NCBI GenBank assembly: GCA_041936745.1
Contig: JBHGWS010000044.1
Coordinates: 1-14,984 of the forward strand
Origin: Darwinibacter acetoxidans_A
GTDB lineage: Bacteria; Bacillota; Limnochordia; Darwinibacteriales; Darwinibacteriaceae
Length of the DNA: 14,984 bases
Reading direction: 5' to 3'
The translations under genes were made by a program, and so were the position numbers. Within the stretch, counting starts at the first letter, position 1, and each line of letters begins with the position of its first letter. Of this stretch, positions 7,315 to 14,658 are shown piece after piece. Under the pieces are notes generated by a model, which saw nothing but the letters and a program-made list of their open reading frames with translations, was not told where the DNA came from and did no database searches.

Positions 7315-8382
7315 TTATCCCCTATCCTTTTCCATCAATAAGTTGTTGGCTTCTGCTACTAAAGCATCGACTAATTCGCTTTCTCGCACCCGGCGTAAAA
7401 TTTCACCGCGGCGGAAAACTAAGCCCACACCCCTGCCTCCCGTGATACCCAAATCAGCCTGGCTGGCTTCTCCCGGCCCGTTAACCACGCAGCCCATGAC
7501 CGCTATCGTTATAGGCAGGGGAAAATTACTTAAACGTTTCTCCACTTGGGCGGTGATTTCCTCTAAATCTATTTCCGTCCTGCCGCAGGTTGGGCAGGAA
7601 ATGAAGACGGGGCCCCGCTGCCTTAAGCCTAAAGCGGCTAAAATTGCCCAGCCCACCCTTACTTCCTCTTTTGGGTTGGCGGTGAGCGAAACACGTAAAG
7701 TATCGCCTAAGCCCCGGGAGAGGAGTGCGCCTAAGCCGGCGGCGGATTTAACCGTGCCAAACCACTTGCTGCCGGCCTCAGTGATTCCCAAATGGAGCGG
7801 GTAGTTGGTGCGGCTGCTTAACTGCTCGTAGGCCTTTGTCGTCACCGCAATATCCGTTGATTTTAATGAGACCACGATATCGTTAAAATTAAGCCTTTCA
7901 AAGATGCCGATGTGCCCTAAAGCGCTTTCTACCATGGCAGCTGCCGTCCGCCCGTATTTTTCTAAAAGGGGCTTCTCAAGGGAGCCGGAATTGACCCCGA
8001 TCCGAATGGGCACATTTCTTGCCTGGGCGGCTTTGACCACTTCCCGTACTTTTATTTCCGAACCGATATTGCCCGGGTTTAAACGCAGTTTATCAATACC
8101 TGCTTCCAAGGCGGCTAAAGCCAAACGGTGATCAAAATGGATATCCGCCACCAGCGGCACTGCCTCACACTGCGCCTTAATTGCCTTTAAGGCCTCCGCC
8201 GCCTCCTTGTCAACTACGGCTAAACGGACGATCTCACAGCCCGCCGCGGCTAATTCCTTAATCTGGCGGACAGTGGCGGCAGTATCCCGCGTATCGGTAT
8301 TCGTCATCGACTGCACAGATATTGGTGCCCCGCCGCCGATTGTAATTTTACCAACCTTGACCGGGCGGGTATTCTTACGCAT
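7315..8382 (-). CDS. ispG: 4-hydroxy-3-methylbut-2-en-1-yl diphosphate synthase (flavodoxin)
   Basis: Catalyses the penultimate step of the MEP isoprenoid pathway, reductive conversion of MEcPP to HMBPP, using a 4Fe-4S cluster. The N-terminal TIM barrel begins near VKVGKITIGGGAPISVQSMT and includes LRLNPGNIGSE. The C-terminal cluster domain has C263-x2-C266-x31-C298-x6-E305, the exact IspG ligand spacing (numbering from ATG 8382). The open frame extends to a GTG at 8391. The ATG at 8382 is preferred because AGGAAGG at 8397-8391 is 8 bases from it but overlaps the GTG. Length is then 355 residues, normal for the short bacterial form. It sits between rseP and proS and shares the operon with dxr, another MEP enzyme. 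Confidence 0.97.
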   Translation of the reverse strand: MRKNTRPVKVGKITIGGGAPISVQSMTNTDTRDTAATVRQIKELAAAGCEIVRLAVVDKEAAEALKAIKAQCEAVPLVADIHFDHRLALAALEAGIDKLRLNPGNIGSEIKVREVVKAAQARNVPIRIGVNSGSLEKPLLEKYGRTAAAMVESALGHIGIFERLNFNDIVVSLKSTDIAVTTKAYEQLSSRTNYPLHLGITEAGSKWFGTVKSAAGLGALLSRGLGDTLRVSLTANPKEEVRVGWAILAALGLRQRGPVFISCPTCGRTEIDLEEITAQVEKRLSNFPLPITIAVMGCVVNGPGEASQADLGITGGRGVGLVFRRGEILRRVRESELVDALVAEANNLLMEKDRG

Positions 8383-8390
8383 CTTCTTCA

Positions 8391-8397
8391 CCTTCCT
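8391..8397 (-). promoter_or_regulatory. Ribosome binding site deciding the ispG start
   Basis: AGGAAGG overlaps the rseP stop codon and stands 8 bases before the ATG at 8382. The alternative GTG at 8391 begins within this motif, so it is unlikely to be used. The overlap suggests coupling of ispG to rseP translation. Confidence 0.65.
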
Positions 8398-9424
8398 AAG
8401 AGAAAAGGTTTAACCTGGAAATGTCTTTGATGGTGGCAAAGATCATTAATAAAACGAGGAGGGCTAAACCGATAAATTGGGCGATGCCCCGCGCCTTGGG
8501 CGCCAGGGGCCTGCCCCTAATGGCTTCTACCACCAAAATCACAATCCAGCCGCCGTCAAGTACCGGAACCGGCAGGAGGTTTAAAAGGCCTAAGTTAATC
8601 GTTAAAAGAATGGCCAAAAGCAGTAGGTCGGCTAAGCTTTGTTTTGCCGTTTGGCCGACCAGTTGGACAATGCCGATGGGGCCGGACAGCTCGGCCTTCT
8701 CCCTACCCGTAATAATCCTGCCCAGCCCGCGGACCAACTCTGCCGTGACCCGCCCGGTTTGGGTGAAGGCGCCTTTCAGCGAAAGCCAAAACGGGTATTT
8801 GGGTTTGGTGTCCGCAATGCCTATGCCTAAAATACCCCTGCCTTCCCTCTCTTCCGGTACAACGAGGATAGTTATATTGCGCCGCTCTCTTTTGACTACA
8901 ATGGCAAGTTCTCTCTGCGGTGCGGCTTGGATTCTAGCGATGATTTCATCTGTGTCGCTGACTTTTTCACCGTCGAAAGAGATAAATTCATCGCCGGGCA
9001 AAAAGCCCGCCTTTTCCGCCACGGAACCCTGCTCGATCAAAGTAATCCGGGGCGGCACTTCAACAAACATGAAATAGGCAAAAAAGAGTAAAACGGCCAA
9101 AACAAAGTTCATTAAAGGCCCCGCGCTAATGGTCCCCAGCCGCCAAGCCAGCGATTTATTATGGAAACTGCCCGGATCATCAGACTCAACTTCTTCGCCT
9201 TCTTGGGGCTCGTCCATCCCCGCCATTTTCACAAACCCTCCCAAAGGGAAGGCCCGCAGCGAGTATTTCGTCCCCCGCCTCTTTTTGCTGGTTAAAACGG
9301 GGCCGAAGCCCAAAGCAAATTCGTAAACAGTAATCCCCGCCAATTTGGCGACGAGAAAGTGGCCGAATTCATGGAAAAACACGATGGCACCGAAAACAAC
9401 TACAAAAGAGACAAACGTAAGCAT
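8396..9424 (-). CDS. rseP: RIP metalloprotease RseP/RasP (site-2 protease)
   Basis: Integral membrane zinc protease that cleaves transmembrane segments of anti-sigma factors and remnant signal peptides. Numbered from ATG 9424 (342 residues): first membrane helix at about 2-22 with the HEFGH active site (H18, E19, H22), membrane segment about 98-121, PDZ domain about 122-192 (GSVAEKAGFLPGDEFISFDG), then membrane segments at about 264-288 and 315-331, with the third zinc ligand in LDGG (D290). The open frame extends upstream to 9466, but that would add 14 polar residues before the first helix and overlap dxr. ATG at 9424 has AAAGGG 7 bases away and is chosen. It lies 14 bases after dxr. Confidence 0.96.
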   Translation of the reverse strand: MLTFVSFVVVFGAIVFFHEFGHFLVAKLAGITVYEFALGFGPVLTSKKRRGTKYSLRAFPLGGFVKMAGMDEPQEGEEVESDDPGSFHNKSLAWRLGTISAGPLMNFVLAVLLFFAYFMFVEVPPRITLIEQGSVAEKAGFLPGDEFISFDGEKVSDTDEIIARIQAAPQRELAIVVKRERRNITILVVPEEREGRGILGIGIADTKPKYPFWLSLKGAFTQTGRVTAELVRGLGRIITGREKAELSGPIGIVQLVGQTAKQSLADLLLLAILLTINLGLLNLLPVPVLDGGWIVILVVEAIRGRPLAPKARGIAQFIGLALLVLLMIFATIKDISRLNLFS

Positions 9425-9431
9425 AATACCA

Positions 9432-9437
9432 CCCTTT
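9432..9437 (-). promoter_or_regulatory. Ribosome binding site deciding the rseP start
   Basis: AAAGGG stands 7 bases before the ATG at 9424, just beyond the dxr stop codon at 9441-9439. It supports the shorter RseP, whose first residues enter the membrane helix holding HEFGH. Confidence 0.7.
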
Positions 9438-9438
9438 C

Positions 9439-10575
9439 CTAACGCAGGGTTAATTTCCCTATCCATTTCCTGCTGCGCAGGCGGGCTTCTGCGTCAATAG
9501 CTAGTATTTGCTCTAAGTCGGGAAAAGATTTACCTGAAAAGCCTTCGACTACTTTGGCAACAACTTTAGGGATCTCCGGAAACCTGAGTTCGCCTGCTAA
9601 AAATGCAGCTACCGCCTCTTCGTTGGCGGCGTTTAATGCCGCCGGCTGTTCGCCCCCCGATCTGCCCGCTTCATAAGCAAGCTTCAGGCTGGGGAAACGG
9701 TTAAAATCTACCGCTTCAAAGCTCAAAGAGCCCACCTCTACCAGATCCAACGGCTCAACGGGTGATGGCAGCACTTTGGGGTAAGTTAAGGCATACTGAA
9801 TGGGCAGGCGCATATCCGCCGGCCCCAGCAGGGCGAGAAGAGAGCCGTCTTTTTGCTGGATCAAAGAATGCACAATGCTTTCCGGGTGGACAACTACTTC
9901 AATTTTGTCATAAGGGAAGCCAAAAAGCCAGTGGGCTTCAATAACTTCCAAGCCTTTATTCATTAAAGTCGCAGAATCGATACTGATTTTCGCCCCCATA
10001 TCCCAGCGGGGGTGGGCTAAGGCCTGCTGAACCGTAACAGCGGCCAGGGAGCCCCGGTAATTGCGAAAGGGGCCGCCTGAGGCCGTTAAGATAATTTTAT
10101 CCACCTGTTTCTTCTGCCGGCCGTAAAAGCAGTGCCAAAGCGCGTTATGTTCCGAATCAATCGGTATAATTTGTTCTTTGTAAGCCATGACCAAGTGGCC
10201 GGCCGCTACCAACGTCTCTTTATTTGCTAAAGCAACCCTTTTTCCCGCCTCCAGCGCGGCTAAAGTTGGTTTTAAGCCCCTGATGCCAACCAAAGCGGTG
10301 ACCACTATGTCACAGGCGGGGTCTTGGGCCAGAGCGCACATTTTTTGTGGCTCGCTGTAAACCGGTATCTTAAATTCTTCTTCCAAAGCCGCGGCATGTT
10401 GGCTGTCTTCAATGTAGGCCGCCCGCGGCTTAAACTCCTTAATCTGGCGCCTAAGCAGTTTAACGTTGGAACCTGCTGCTAAGCCTAATACCTTGAAATC
10501 AGGCAGATGGCGTAAGACGTCTAAAGTTTGGGTTCCGATGGAACCTGTGGAACCTAAGATTACTATGTTAGGCAT
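9439..10575 (-). CDS. dxr: 1-deoxy-D-xylulose 5-phosphate reductoisomerase
   Basis: Converts DXP to MEP with NADPH, the first committed step of the non-mevalonate isoprenoid pathway. The 378 residues start with a Rossmann nucleotide-binding motif GSTGSIG (8-14). The metal-binding acids are in IDSEHNALW (D140, E142) and MNKGLEVIEAHW (E210). SGGPFRN (166-172) and HPESIVHS (230-237) line the substrate site. The C-terminal helical domain is complete. ATG at 10575 has AAAGGA 7 bases upstream. It is the partner of ispG two genes downstream, and pathway products feed the UppS reaction encoded upstream in the same run. Confidence 0.97.
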   Translation of the reverse strand: MPNIVILGSTGSIGTQTLDVLRHLPDFKVLGLAAGSNVKLLRRQIKEFKPRAAYIEDSQHAAALEEEFKIPVYSEPQKMCALAQDPACDIVVTALVGIRGLKPTLAALEAGKRVALANKETLVAAGHLVMAYKEQIIPIDSEHNALWHCFYGRQKKQVDKIILTASGGPFRNYRGSLAAVTVQQALAHPRWDMGAKISIDSATLMNKGLEVIEAHWLFGFPYDKIEVVVHPESIVHSLIQQKDGSLLALLGPADMRLPIQYALTYPKVLPSPVEPLDLVEVGSLSFEAVDFNRFPSLKLAYEAGRSGGEQPAALNAANEEAVAAFLAGELRFPEIPKVVAKVVEGFSGKSFPDLEQILAIDAEARLRSRKWIGKLTLR

Positions 10576-10596
10576 GGAAAAATCCTTTCCGATAGT

Positions 10597-11556
10597 TTAA
10601 TTCAAAGCTGCCAGGGCCGTGCGCAAAAACACCAAAAGCAGCGGCGCCAGAAAAGCCCCCACCACCCCGCCGAATTTAAAGCCGAAATAAAGGGCAAAGA
10701 GTGCAGCTAAAGGGTGCAGGCCCAGTTTATCGCCGACTAAGCGGGGCTCACCAACCTGCCTAAGCAGAACAAAAAGCAGGTAGGCAAGGCCTAAGGCCAG
10801 GCTCAGCCGGAAATTGCCGAGCCAAAGATGAAAAATAAGGAGGGCAAGATATACGATCCCGGGACCGACCACGGGCATTAAATCCAAAAACCCCGCCAAA
10901 AGTCCTAAAGTCAGGGCATAGGGCAGCCTTAAAAGGCAGAATAAAGCCATAGTTAAACCGGTGGAGACAGCTAATAATAAAAGCTGAATCTGCAAAAGGC
11001 GCCAAATTGCTCCATAGGACTTGTGGTAGACCATAAAAAATTCCTGCCGCCACGCTTGCGGGATGTGCTGTACAACAAATTTGGCGATTCTTTTCTTGTC
11101 CCGGCAGAAAAAATAGGCACTGATGGCCGCCAGCAGCCAGATTAATAAAAGATCAGGTATGGCCGTTGCCCACCTGAATAATGGTTCAGCAAGATCCGTT
11201 AAATTTAAATGCCCGCCAAATAACGGGAAATCTTCCAGCAGGGCAATGATTTTCCCGGAAAACAAATCGGACAGCTGGCCTAGGCTGGCGATGCCGGCAA
11301 GGGACTTGATTTCGTACCATAAATGGACGAAAAATAAAGAGAAAAGAAAAGGTATACCCAAAAAAGCCACAGCTACCAGCAAAAAACTGCCCCAAGCCCG
11401 CGGCAGCCCCACTTTTTCCAGGGCGCTGATGGGCAGATCTAAAATAAGAGCCAAAACCAAAGCAATCAGAAAAGGGGCAAGGTACACAAAACAAAGCCTG
11501 CCCAGTAATACAGCCGCCACGAAACCCAAGATGGCAAGGCCGCGCCGCTGCCGCAC
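10597..11556 (-). CDS. AI-2E family (YtvI/UPF0118-like) membrane permease
   Basis: A 319-residue polytopic membrane protein with hydrophobic segments at roughly 5-40 (two helices), 56-80, 132-150, 186-245 (several), 251-267 and 282-315. Family signatures are the amphipathic central region, DLMPVVGPG (225-233), and the tail PRLVGDKLGLHPLAALFALYFG with GGVVGAFLAP (about 271-305). The family includes AI-2 exporter-like TqsA, Na+/H+ antiporter-like members, and the Bacillus sporulation protein YtvI; the substrate here cannot be told. It is somewhat shorter than the usual 340-370 residues. The GTG at 11556 has AAGGAG 9 bases upstream, overlapping the cdsA stop codon. It stands between cdsA and dxr, which are adjacent in B. 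subtilis. Confidence 0.85.
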   Translation of the reverse strand: MRQRRGLAILGFVAAVLLGRLCFVYLAPFLIALVLALILDLPISALEKVGLPRAWGSFLLVAVAFLGIPFLFSLFFVHLWYEIKSLAGIASLGQLSDLFSGKIIALLEDFPLFGGHLNLTDLAEPLFRWATAIPDLLLIWLLAAISAYFFCRDKKRIAKFVVQHIPQAWRQEFFMVYHKSYGAIWRLLQIQLLLLAVSTGLTMALFCLLRLPYALTLGLLAGFLDLMPVVGPGIVYLALLIFHLWLGNFRLSLALGLAYLLFVLLRQVGEPRLVGDKLGLHPLAALFALYFGFKFGGVVGAFLAPLLLVFLRTALAALN

Positions 11557-11569
11557 TAAGCTTCACTCC

Positions 11570-12346
11570 TTAAAAGTTAGGAGGTAGCAAGTTCAAAATG
11601 ATATAAAGTGCGGGAAAAACAAATCCCAAGGAATCGAAGCGATCCAGGATACCTCCATGGCCCGGCAGAAGCCTGCCGGTATCTTTCACTGCTTGTTCCC
11701 TTTTCAGTGCGGATTCAACGAGATCCCCCAGCTGCGCCAGGATGGAAAGAAGTAAAGCAAGCCCGCTGACTGAAAAGGCCGGTTTGTGGGTCACTTGGGC
11801 AAAGATGAAACCGAAGACTAAAGCGGCCGCGCTGCCAAACAGGGCCCCTTCCACAGATTTATTGGGGCTGATTGTGGGCGCCAGTTGGCGCCTGCCGCAG
11901 TGGGTACCGCCGAAATACGCGCCCGTATCTGTAACCCAGGTGGTCAAAAGCCCGAAAACCGTCCAGGAAAGGCCAAAAACCGCACGGACATTCCAAAGGA
12001 AACTCAAAGGAAGCGCAACGTAAAGCACGCCTAAGATGTTAAAAGCGGCGGCAAAATTGCACATGCCGCCAAAGGAAGCGCGTAAAAGATAGTAAAACAG
12101 CTGTGCCACAAGCCAAATCAGCAGTTTGGTACCATTAATACCACTATATGTAACAACTAAAAAGGATAGTCCGGCTAAGAGCAGATAATCCAGGTACGCA
12201 CCTCCGCCGCTTAAGCGGGCGAATTCCAAAAGCCCCACCAAGATCAGGCAGGAGACAACGATCAGCCAAAAGAACCCGCCGTAATATAAGGCGACCAAAA
12301 CTATGGGTATTCCCACTAAGGCCGTAAGTATTCTTTGGGCAAGCAT
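11570..12346 (-). CDS. cdsA: Phosphatidate cytidylyltransferase (CDP-diglyceride synthase)
   Basis: Makes CDP-diacylglycerol from phosphatidic acid and CTP at the membrane, the branch point of phospholipid synthesis. It is a multi-helix membrane protein with at least seven hydrophobic segments. The C-terminal family signature is complete: SALKREQAVKDTG followed by LLPGHGGILDRFD (S-x-x-K-R-x4-K-D ... H-G-G-x2-D-R-x-D), which includes the catalytic aspartates and metal ligands. The frame extends to a TTG at 12355 that overlaps uppS by 8 bases and has AGGAG only 4 bases upstream. ATG at 12346 gives MLAQRILTALVGIPIVL, the usual family N-terminus, but its distance to AGGAG is 13 bases. I favour ATG with moderate certainty. 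It is coupled to uppS. Confidence 0.96.
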   Translation of the reverse strand: MLAQRILTALVGIPIVLVALYYGGFFWLIVVSCLILVGLLEFARLSGGGAYLDYLLLAGLSFLVVTYSGINGTKLLIWLVAQLFYYLLRASFGGMCNFAAAFNILGVLYVALPLSFLWNVRAVFGLSWTVFGLLTTWVTDTGAYFGGTHCGRRQLAPTISPNKSVEGALFGSAAALVFGFIFAQVTHKPAFSVSGLALLLSILAQLGDLVESALKREQAVKDTGRLLPGHGGILDRFDSLGFVFPALYIILNLLPPNF

Positions 12347-12347
12347 T

Positions 12348-13085
12348 TTAGTCAATATTCTCCTTTACGGGTACTAGGCCAAAGCGGCGTTCACGCCGGG
12401 AAAAATCCTGCAGGGCCCTTGCAAAGTCTTTTGGCCCAAAATCAGGCCAGAGTGTGTCGGTAATATAAATTTCGCTGTAAGCGGCCTGCCACAATAAAAA
12501 GTTGCTCAGCCGCGACTCGCCTCCCGTGCGGATGATCAGATCTAAATCTGGGCTTTGGCGCGTGTAGAGTTCTTTTTGGAAGGTATCTTCCGTAATATCT
12601 TCTAAAGTAAGCTTTTTGGCAGCCACTTTTTTTGCCAGACTGCGCGCCGCTGCAGTTATTTCCTGCCGGCCGCCGTAGTTAAAGGCCACATTGAGCGTTA
12701 GCCCTTTATTTTCCTTTGTCAGCGCTTCTGCCTTATCCCAAACGGCGGCAATTTCTTCCGAGATGGTCTGTCGATCGCCGATTAAAAAAATCCTGACGCC
12801 TTCCCGCCGCAGTTCTTCAATTTCCGATACAAAAGTTTTGTACATCAAATCGAGTAAAAAGTTGACTTCAGCTTGGGGCCGCTGCCAGTTTTCCGTGCTG
12901 AAGGCGTAAACTGTCAGGGTGCCAATGCCGATGTCAGAGGCGAAGCGGACCGCCTTTTTTAAAGCATCCACGCCTTGGCGGTGGCCTAAAAAGCGCGGCA
13001 GGCCTCTTTTTTTTGCCCAGCGCCCGTTGCCGTCCATAATAATGCCAACGTGGTTTGGTATTTTTTTCAAATCAAGTTCAACCAA
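12348..13085 (-). CDS. uppS: Isoprenyl transferase (undecaprenyl diphosphate synthase)
   Basis: Condenses isopentenyl diphosphate units onto farnesyl diphosphate to make undecaprenyl diphosphate, the lipid carrier for peptidoglycan and other envelope polymers. The 245-residue cis-prenyltransferase shows IMDGNGRWA (catalytic D18), GHRQGVDALK, YAFSTENWQRP, the substrate-binding FNYGGRQEI, and the C-terminal IIRTGGESRLSNFLLWQ with YSEIYITDTLWPDF. The start is a TTG at 13085 with a strong AAGGGGG site 7 bases upstream. No ATG fits. It follows the small PASTA-like gene by 12 bases. It uses isoprenoid precursors made by the dxr/ispG pathway of the same run. Confidence 0.97.
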   Translation of the reverse strand: MVELDLKKIPNHVGIIMDGNGRWAKKRGLPRFLGHRQGVDALKKAVRFASDIGIGTLTVYAFSTENWQRPQAEVNFLLDLMYKTFVSEIEELRREGVRIFLIGDRQTISEEIAAVWDKAEALTKENKGLTLNVAFNYGGRQEITAAARSLAKKVAAKKLTLEDITEDTFQKELYTRQSPDLDLIIRTGGESRLSNFLLWQAAYSEIYITDTLWPDFGPKDFARALQDFSRRERRFGLVPVKENID

Positions 13086-13097
13086 GGCGAGACCCCC

Positions 13098-13304
13098 TTA
13101 GATCACCGTCCAATCCGGAAAGGCGCAGATTAAGGTGACTTTTTCTGTCTTCCTCACCGCAATTACGCGGGCCGTGTCCTGCGGCTTTTTCTTCCCGGGG
13201 GGATAAGTAAACTGTGTTCTGTAGGCTACCCCGGCGGCCTGCAGAGCCTCTTTGGCTTCAGGCAGGCTGCAGCCGATCAGCGAATCCCATGTTTTGTTGT
13301 TCAA
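13098..13304 (-). CDS. Small single-domain PASTA-like protein
   Basis: A 68-residue protein lying between frr and uppS. Residues 5-31 (WDSLIGCSLPEAKEALQAAG region) match the start of a PASTA repeat, with the G-x-S-L-x-E-A-K-x-x-L-x-x-A-G pattern, and EKVTLICAF near the end resembles its last strand. PASTA domains usually occur as tandem extracellular repeats of Ser/Thr kinases and penicillin-binding proteins that sense muropeptides. This one is alone, with no signal peptide or membrane helix, so it is predicted cytoplasmic. The start is TTG at 13304, overlapping the frr stop by 4 bases (TTGA), with AAGGAG 11 bases upstream. The tight coupling argues it is a real gene. Function unknown; the weak central match means the PASTA call is tentative. 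Confidence 0.75.
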   Translation of the reverse strand: MNNKTWDSLIGCSLPEAKEALQAAGVAYRTQFTYPPGKKKPQDTARVIAVRKTEKVTLICAFPDWTVI

Positions 13305-13858
13305 ACTTCCATGATCTCCTTTTCCTTGTTTTCCAAAAGCGAATCAATTTCTTTGATGAAGCGATCCGTCAACTTTTGTACTTCATCCTGTGTACGGTGG
13401 TAGATATCTTCAGAGATGTCACCGTCTTTTTCTAACGCCTTGAGCGCATCGTTAACCTCGCGCCTGATATTTCTAATGCTGATGCGGTGATCTTCTGCAT
13501 CTTGGCGCACCAAACGGGCTAATTCTTTCCGGCGCTCTTCAGTTAACTGAGGTATGGCAATGCGGATCACAGAGCCGTCATTATTGGGTACAAGGCCCAA
13601 ATCAGCTATAAGTATTGCTTTTTCAATATCTTTGATAACGTTTTTATCCCAAGGTGTAATGACTAAAAGCCTGGGCTCCGGTGCGCTGATACTTGCCATT
13701 TGGTTTAAAGGCGTAGGTGTGCCGTAATAGGAAACGACAACCCTGTCTAACAAAGCCGGGTTAGCCCTGCCTGTCCGCACAGCGGAAAATGTTTTTTTTG
13801 TCGCCTCAATGACATCTTTCATCCTGCTTTCGCCGTCCCGCAGAATTTCGTCAATCAT
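13301..13858 (-). CDS. frr: Ribosome recycling factor
   Basis: Releases ribosomes from mRNA after termination, together with EF-G. It is 185 residues, the exact family length. Visible marks are KTFSAVRTGRANPALLD near residues 21-37, YYGTPTPLNQMASI, the ITPWDK segment, IRIAIPQLTEERRKEL, and the C-terminal long helix. The ATG at 13858 overlaps the pyrH stop by 8 bases and has a perfect AGGAGG 8 bases upstream (13872-13867). pyrH-frr is a near-universal gene pair. Confidence 0.98.
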   Translation of the reverse strand: MIDEILRDGESRMKDVIEATKKTFSAVRTGRANPALLDRVVVSYYGTPTPLNQMASISAPEPRLLVITPWDKNVIKDIEKAILIADLGLVPNNDGSVIRIAIPQLTEERRKELARLVRQDAEDHRISIRNIRREVNDALKALEKDGDISEDIYHRTQDEVQKLTDRFIKEIDSLLENKEKEIMEV

Positions 13859-14579
13859 GCTTTTCGCCTCCTACGAAAGTACCTAATTTTACACCGCAGA
13901 TTGCTTTTTCAATATTGCCCGGTTCATCGAAGTTAAAAACGATAATGGGAATATTGTTGTCCATGCACAGCGAGGTCGCCGTGGAATCCATAACACCGAG
14001 ATTGCGGCTGAGCACATCCAAGTAGGTGATGGTTTCGAATTTAACAGCGGTGGGATCGCTTTTTGGATCCGCATCGTAGACGCCGTCCACTCCCCTTTTG
14101 GCCATTAATATCACGTCAGCTTCTATTTCCAAGGCCCTTAAGGCAGCAGTTGTATCTGTACTGAAGTAGGGGTTGCCTGTGCCCGATGCAAAGATGACTA
14201 AGCGCCCTTTTTCCAAGTGGCGCACCGCCCGCCTGCGGATATATGGTTCGGCGATCTGCCGCATTTCAATGGCCGTCTGCACCCTGGTCTGTATACCCCG
14301 ATCTTCCAGGGCATCCTGCAGAGCCAAAGCATTGATCACCGTCGCCAGCATCCCCATATAATCAGCGGTGGTGCGGTCCATCCCCTTGGCGCTGCCTGTC
14401 GCTCCCCGCCAAATGTTGCCGCCGCCCACTACTACAGCTATCTGCACAGCGAATTTATTTACTTTAGTTATCTCGTCGGCGATCATGGCCACAACTTCCG
14501 GATCGATACCGTAACCGCCCCCGCCCAAGGCCTCCCCACTGAGCTTTAAAACAACCCTTTTATACACGGGTTTTACCAT
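13851..14579 (-). CDS. pyrH: Uridylate kinase (UMP kinase)
   Basis: Phosphorylates UMP to UDP with ATP, a hexameric enzyme of the amino acid kinase fold unrelated to eukaryotic UMP/CMP kinase. Motifs are KRVVLKLSGEAL at the N-terminus (phosphate binding), VVVGGGNIWRG, DYMGMLATVINALALQDALE, and the C-terminal FASGTGNPYFSTDTTAALRA with AKRGVDGVYDADP. The frame opens at an ATG at 14585, but AGGGAG (14593-14588) is only 2 bases from it and 8 bases from the next ATG at 14579, so the 242-residue form starting MVKPVYKR is chosen. It is first in the long run after the tsf terminator and overlaps frr by 8 bases. Confidence 0.97.
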   Translation of the reverse strand: MVKPVYKRVVLKLSGEALGGGGYGIDPEVVAMIADEITKVNKFAVQIAVVVGGGNIWRGATGSAKGMDRTTADYMGMLATVINALALQDALEDRGIQTRVQTAIEMRQIAEPYIRRRAVRHLEKGRLVIFASGTGNPYFSTDTTAALRALEIEADVILMAKRGVDGVYDADPKSDPTAVKFETITYLDVLSRNLGVMDSTATSLCMDNNIPIIVFNFDEPGNIEKAICGVKLGTFVGGEKHD

Positions 14580-14587
14580 GAACATCT

Positions 14588-14593
14588 CTCCCT
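14588..14593 (-). promoter_or_regulatory. Ribosome binding site deciding the pyrH start
   Basis: AGGGAG is 8 bases before ATG 14579 and 2 bases before ATG 14585. The spacing favours the second methionine, removing a Met-Phe extension. Confidence 0.65.
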
Positions 14594-14610
14594 ATTATTC
14601 TGCTTAAATC

Positions 14611-14626
14611 GGCGGATCCCTCCACC
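14611..14626 (-). other. Short GC-rich hairpin in the tsf-pyrH gap
   Basis: On the minus strand GGTGGA can pair with TCCGCC across a GGGA loop (one T-G wobble). It lies directly after the terminator U-tract and before the pyrH ribosome binding site. It could be a 5' leader structure of pyrH mRNA or chance; no promoter is evident around it. Confidence 0.3.
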
Positions 14627-14629
14627 TTT

Positions 14630-14658
14630 AAAAAAAGAAGACACCGAGGTGTCTTCTT
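14630..14658 (-). terminator. Intrinsic terminator of tsf
   Basis: On the minus strand a perfect 10-base-pair stem (AAGAAGACAC with GTGTCTTCTT, loop CTCG; CG closing pair possible) runs into seven Ts. The stem begins within the TAA stop codon of tsf. It should end the upstream (probably rpsB-tsf) transcript. On the plus strand the tail is interrupted, so it is directional. Confidence 0.88.

Noticed and set aside
7343..7804. 153-codon plus-strand open frame opposite ispG
   Set aside because: Same-position shadow of ispG codons with low-complexity Pro/Lys/Ser composition and no plausible ribosome binding site context.
8421..9077. 218-codon open frame on the plus strand opposite rseP
   Set aside because: It is antisense to a clearly conserved gene, has no family resemblance (Ser/Pro/Lys-rich shadow composition), and mirrors rseP codon bias.
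9425..9466. N-terminal extension of RseP to the ATG at 9466
   Set aside because: It would overlap dxr and place polar residues before the catalytic first helix; the ATG at 9424 has a better ribosome binding site and family length.
11123..11587. 154-codon plus-strand open frame opposite the permease
   Set aside because: Basic Lys/Arg-rich product typical of the antisense of hydrophobic helices; no recognisable domain.
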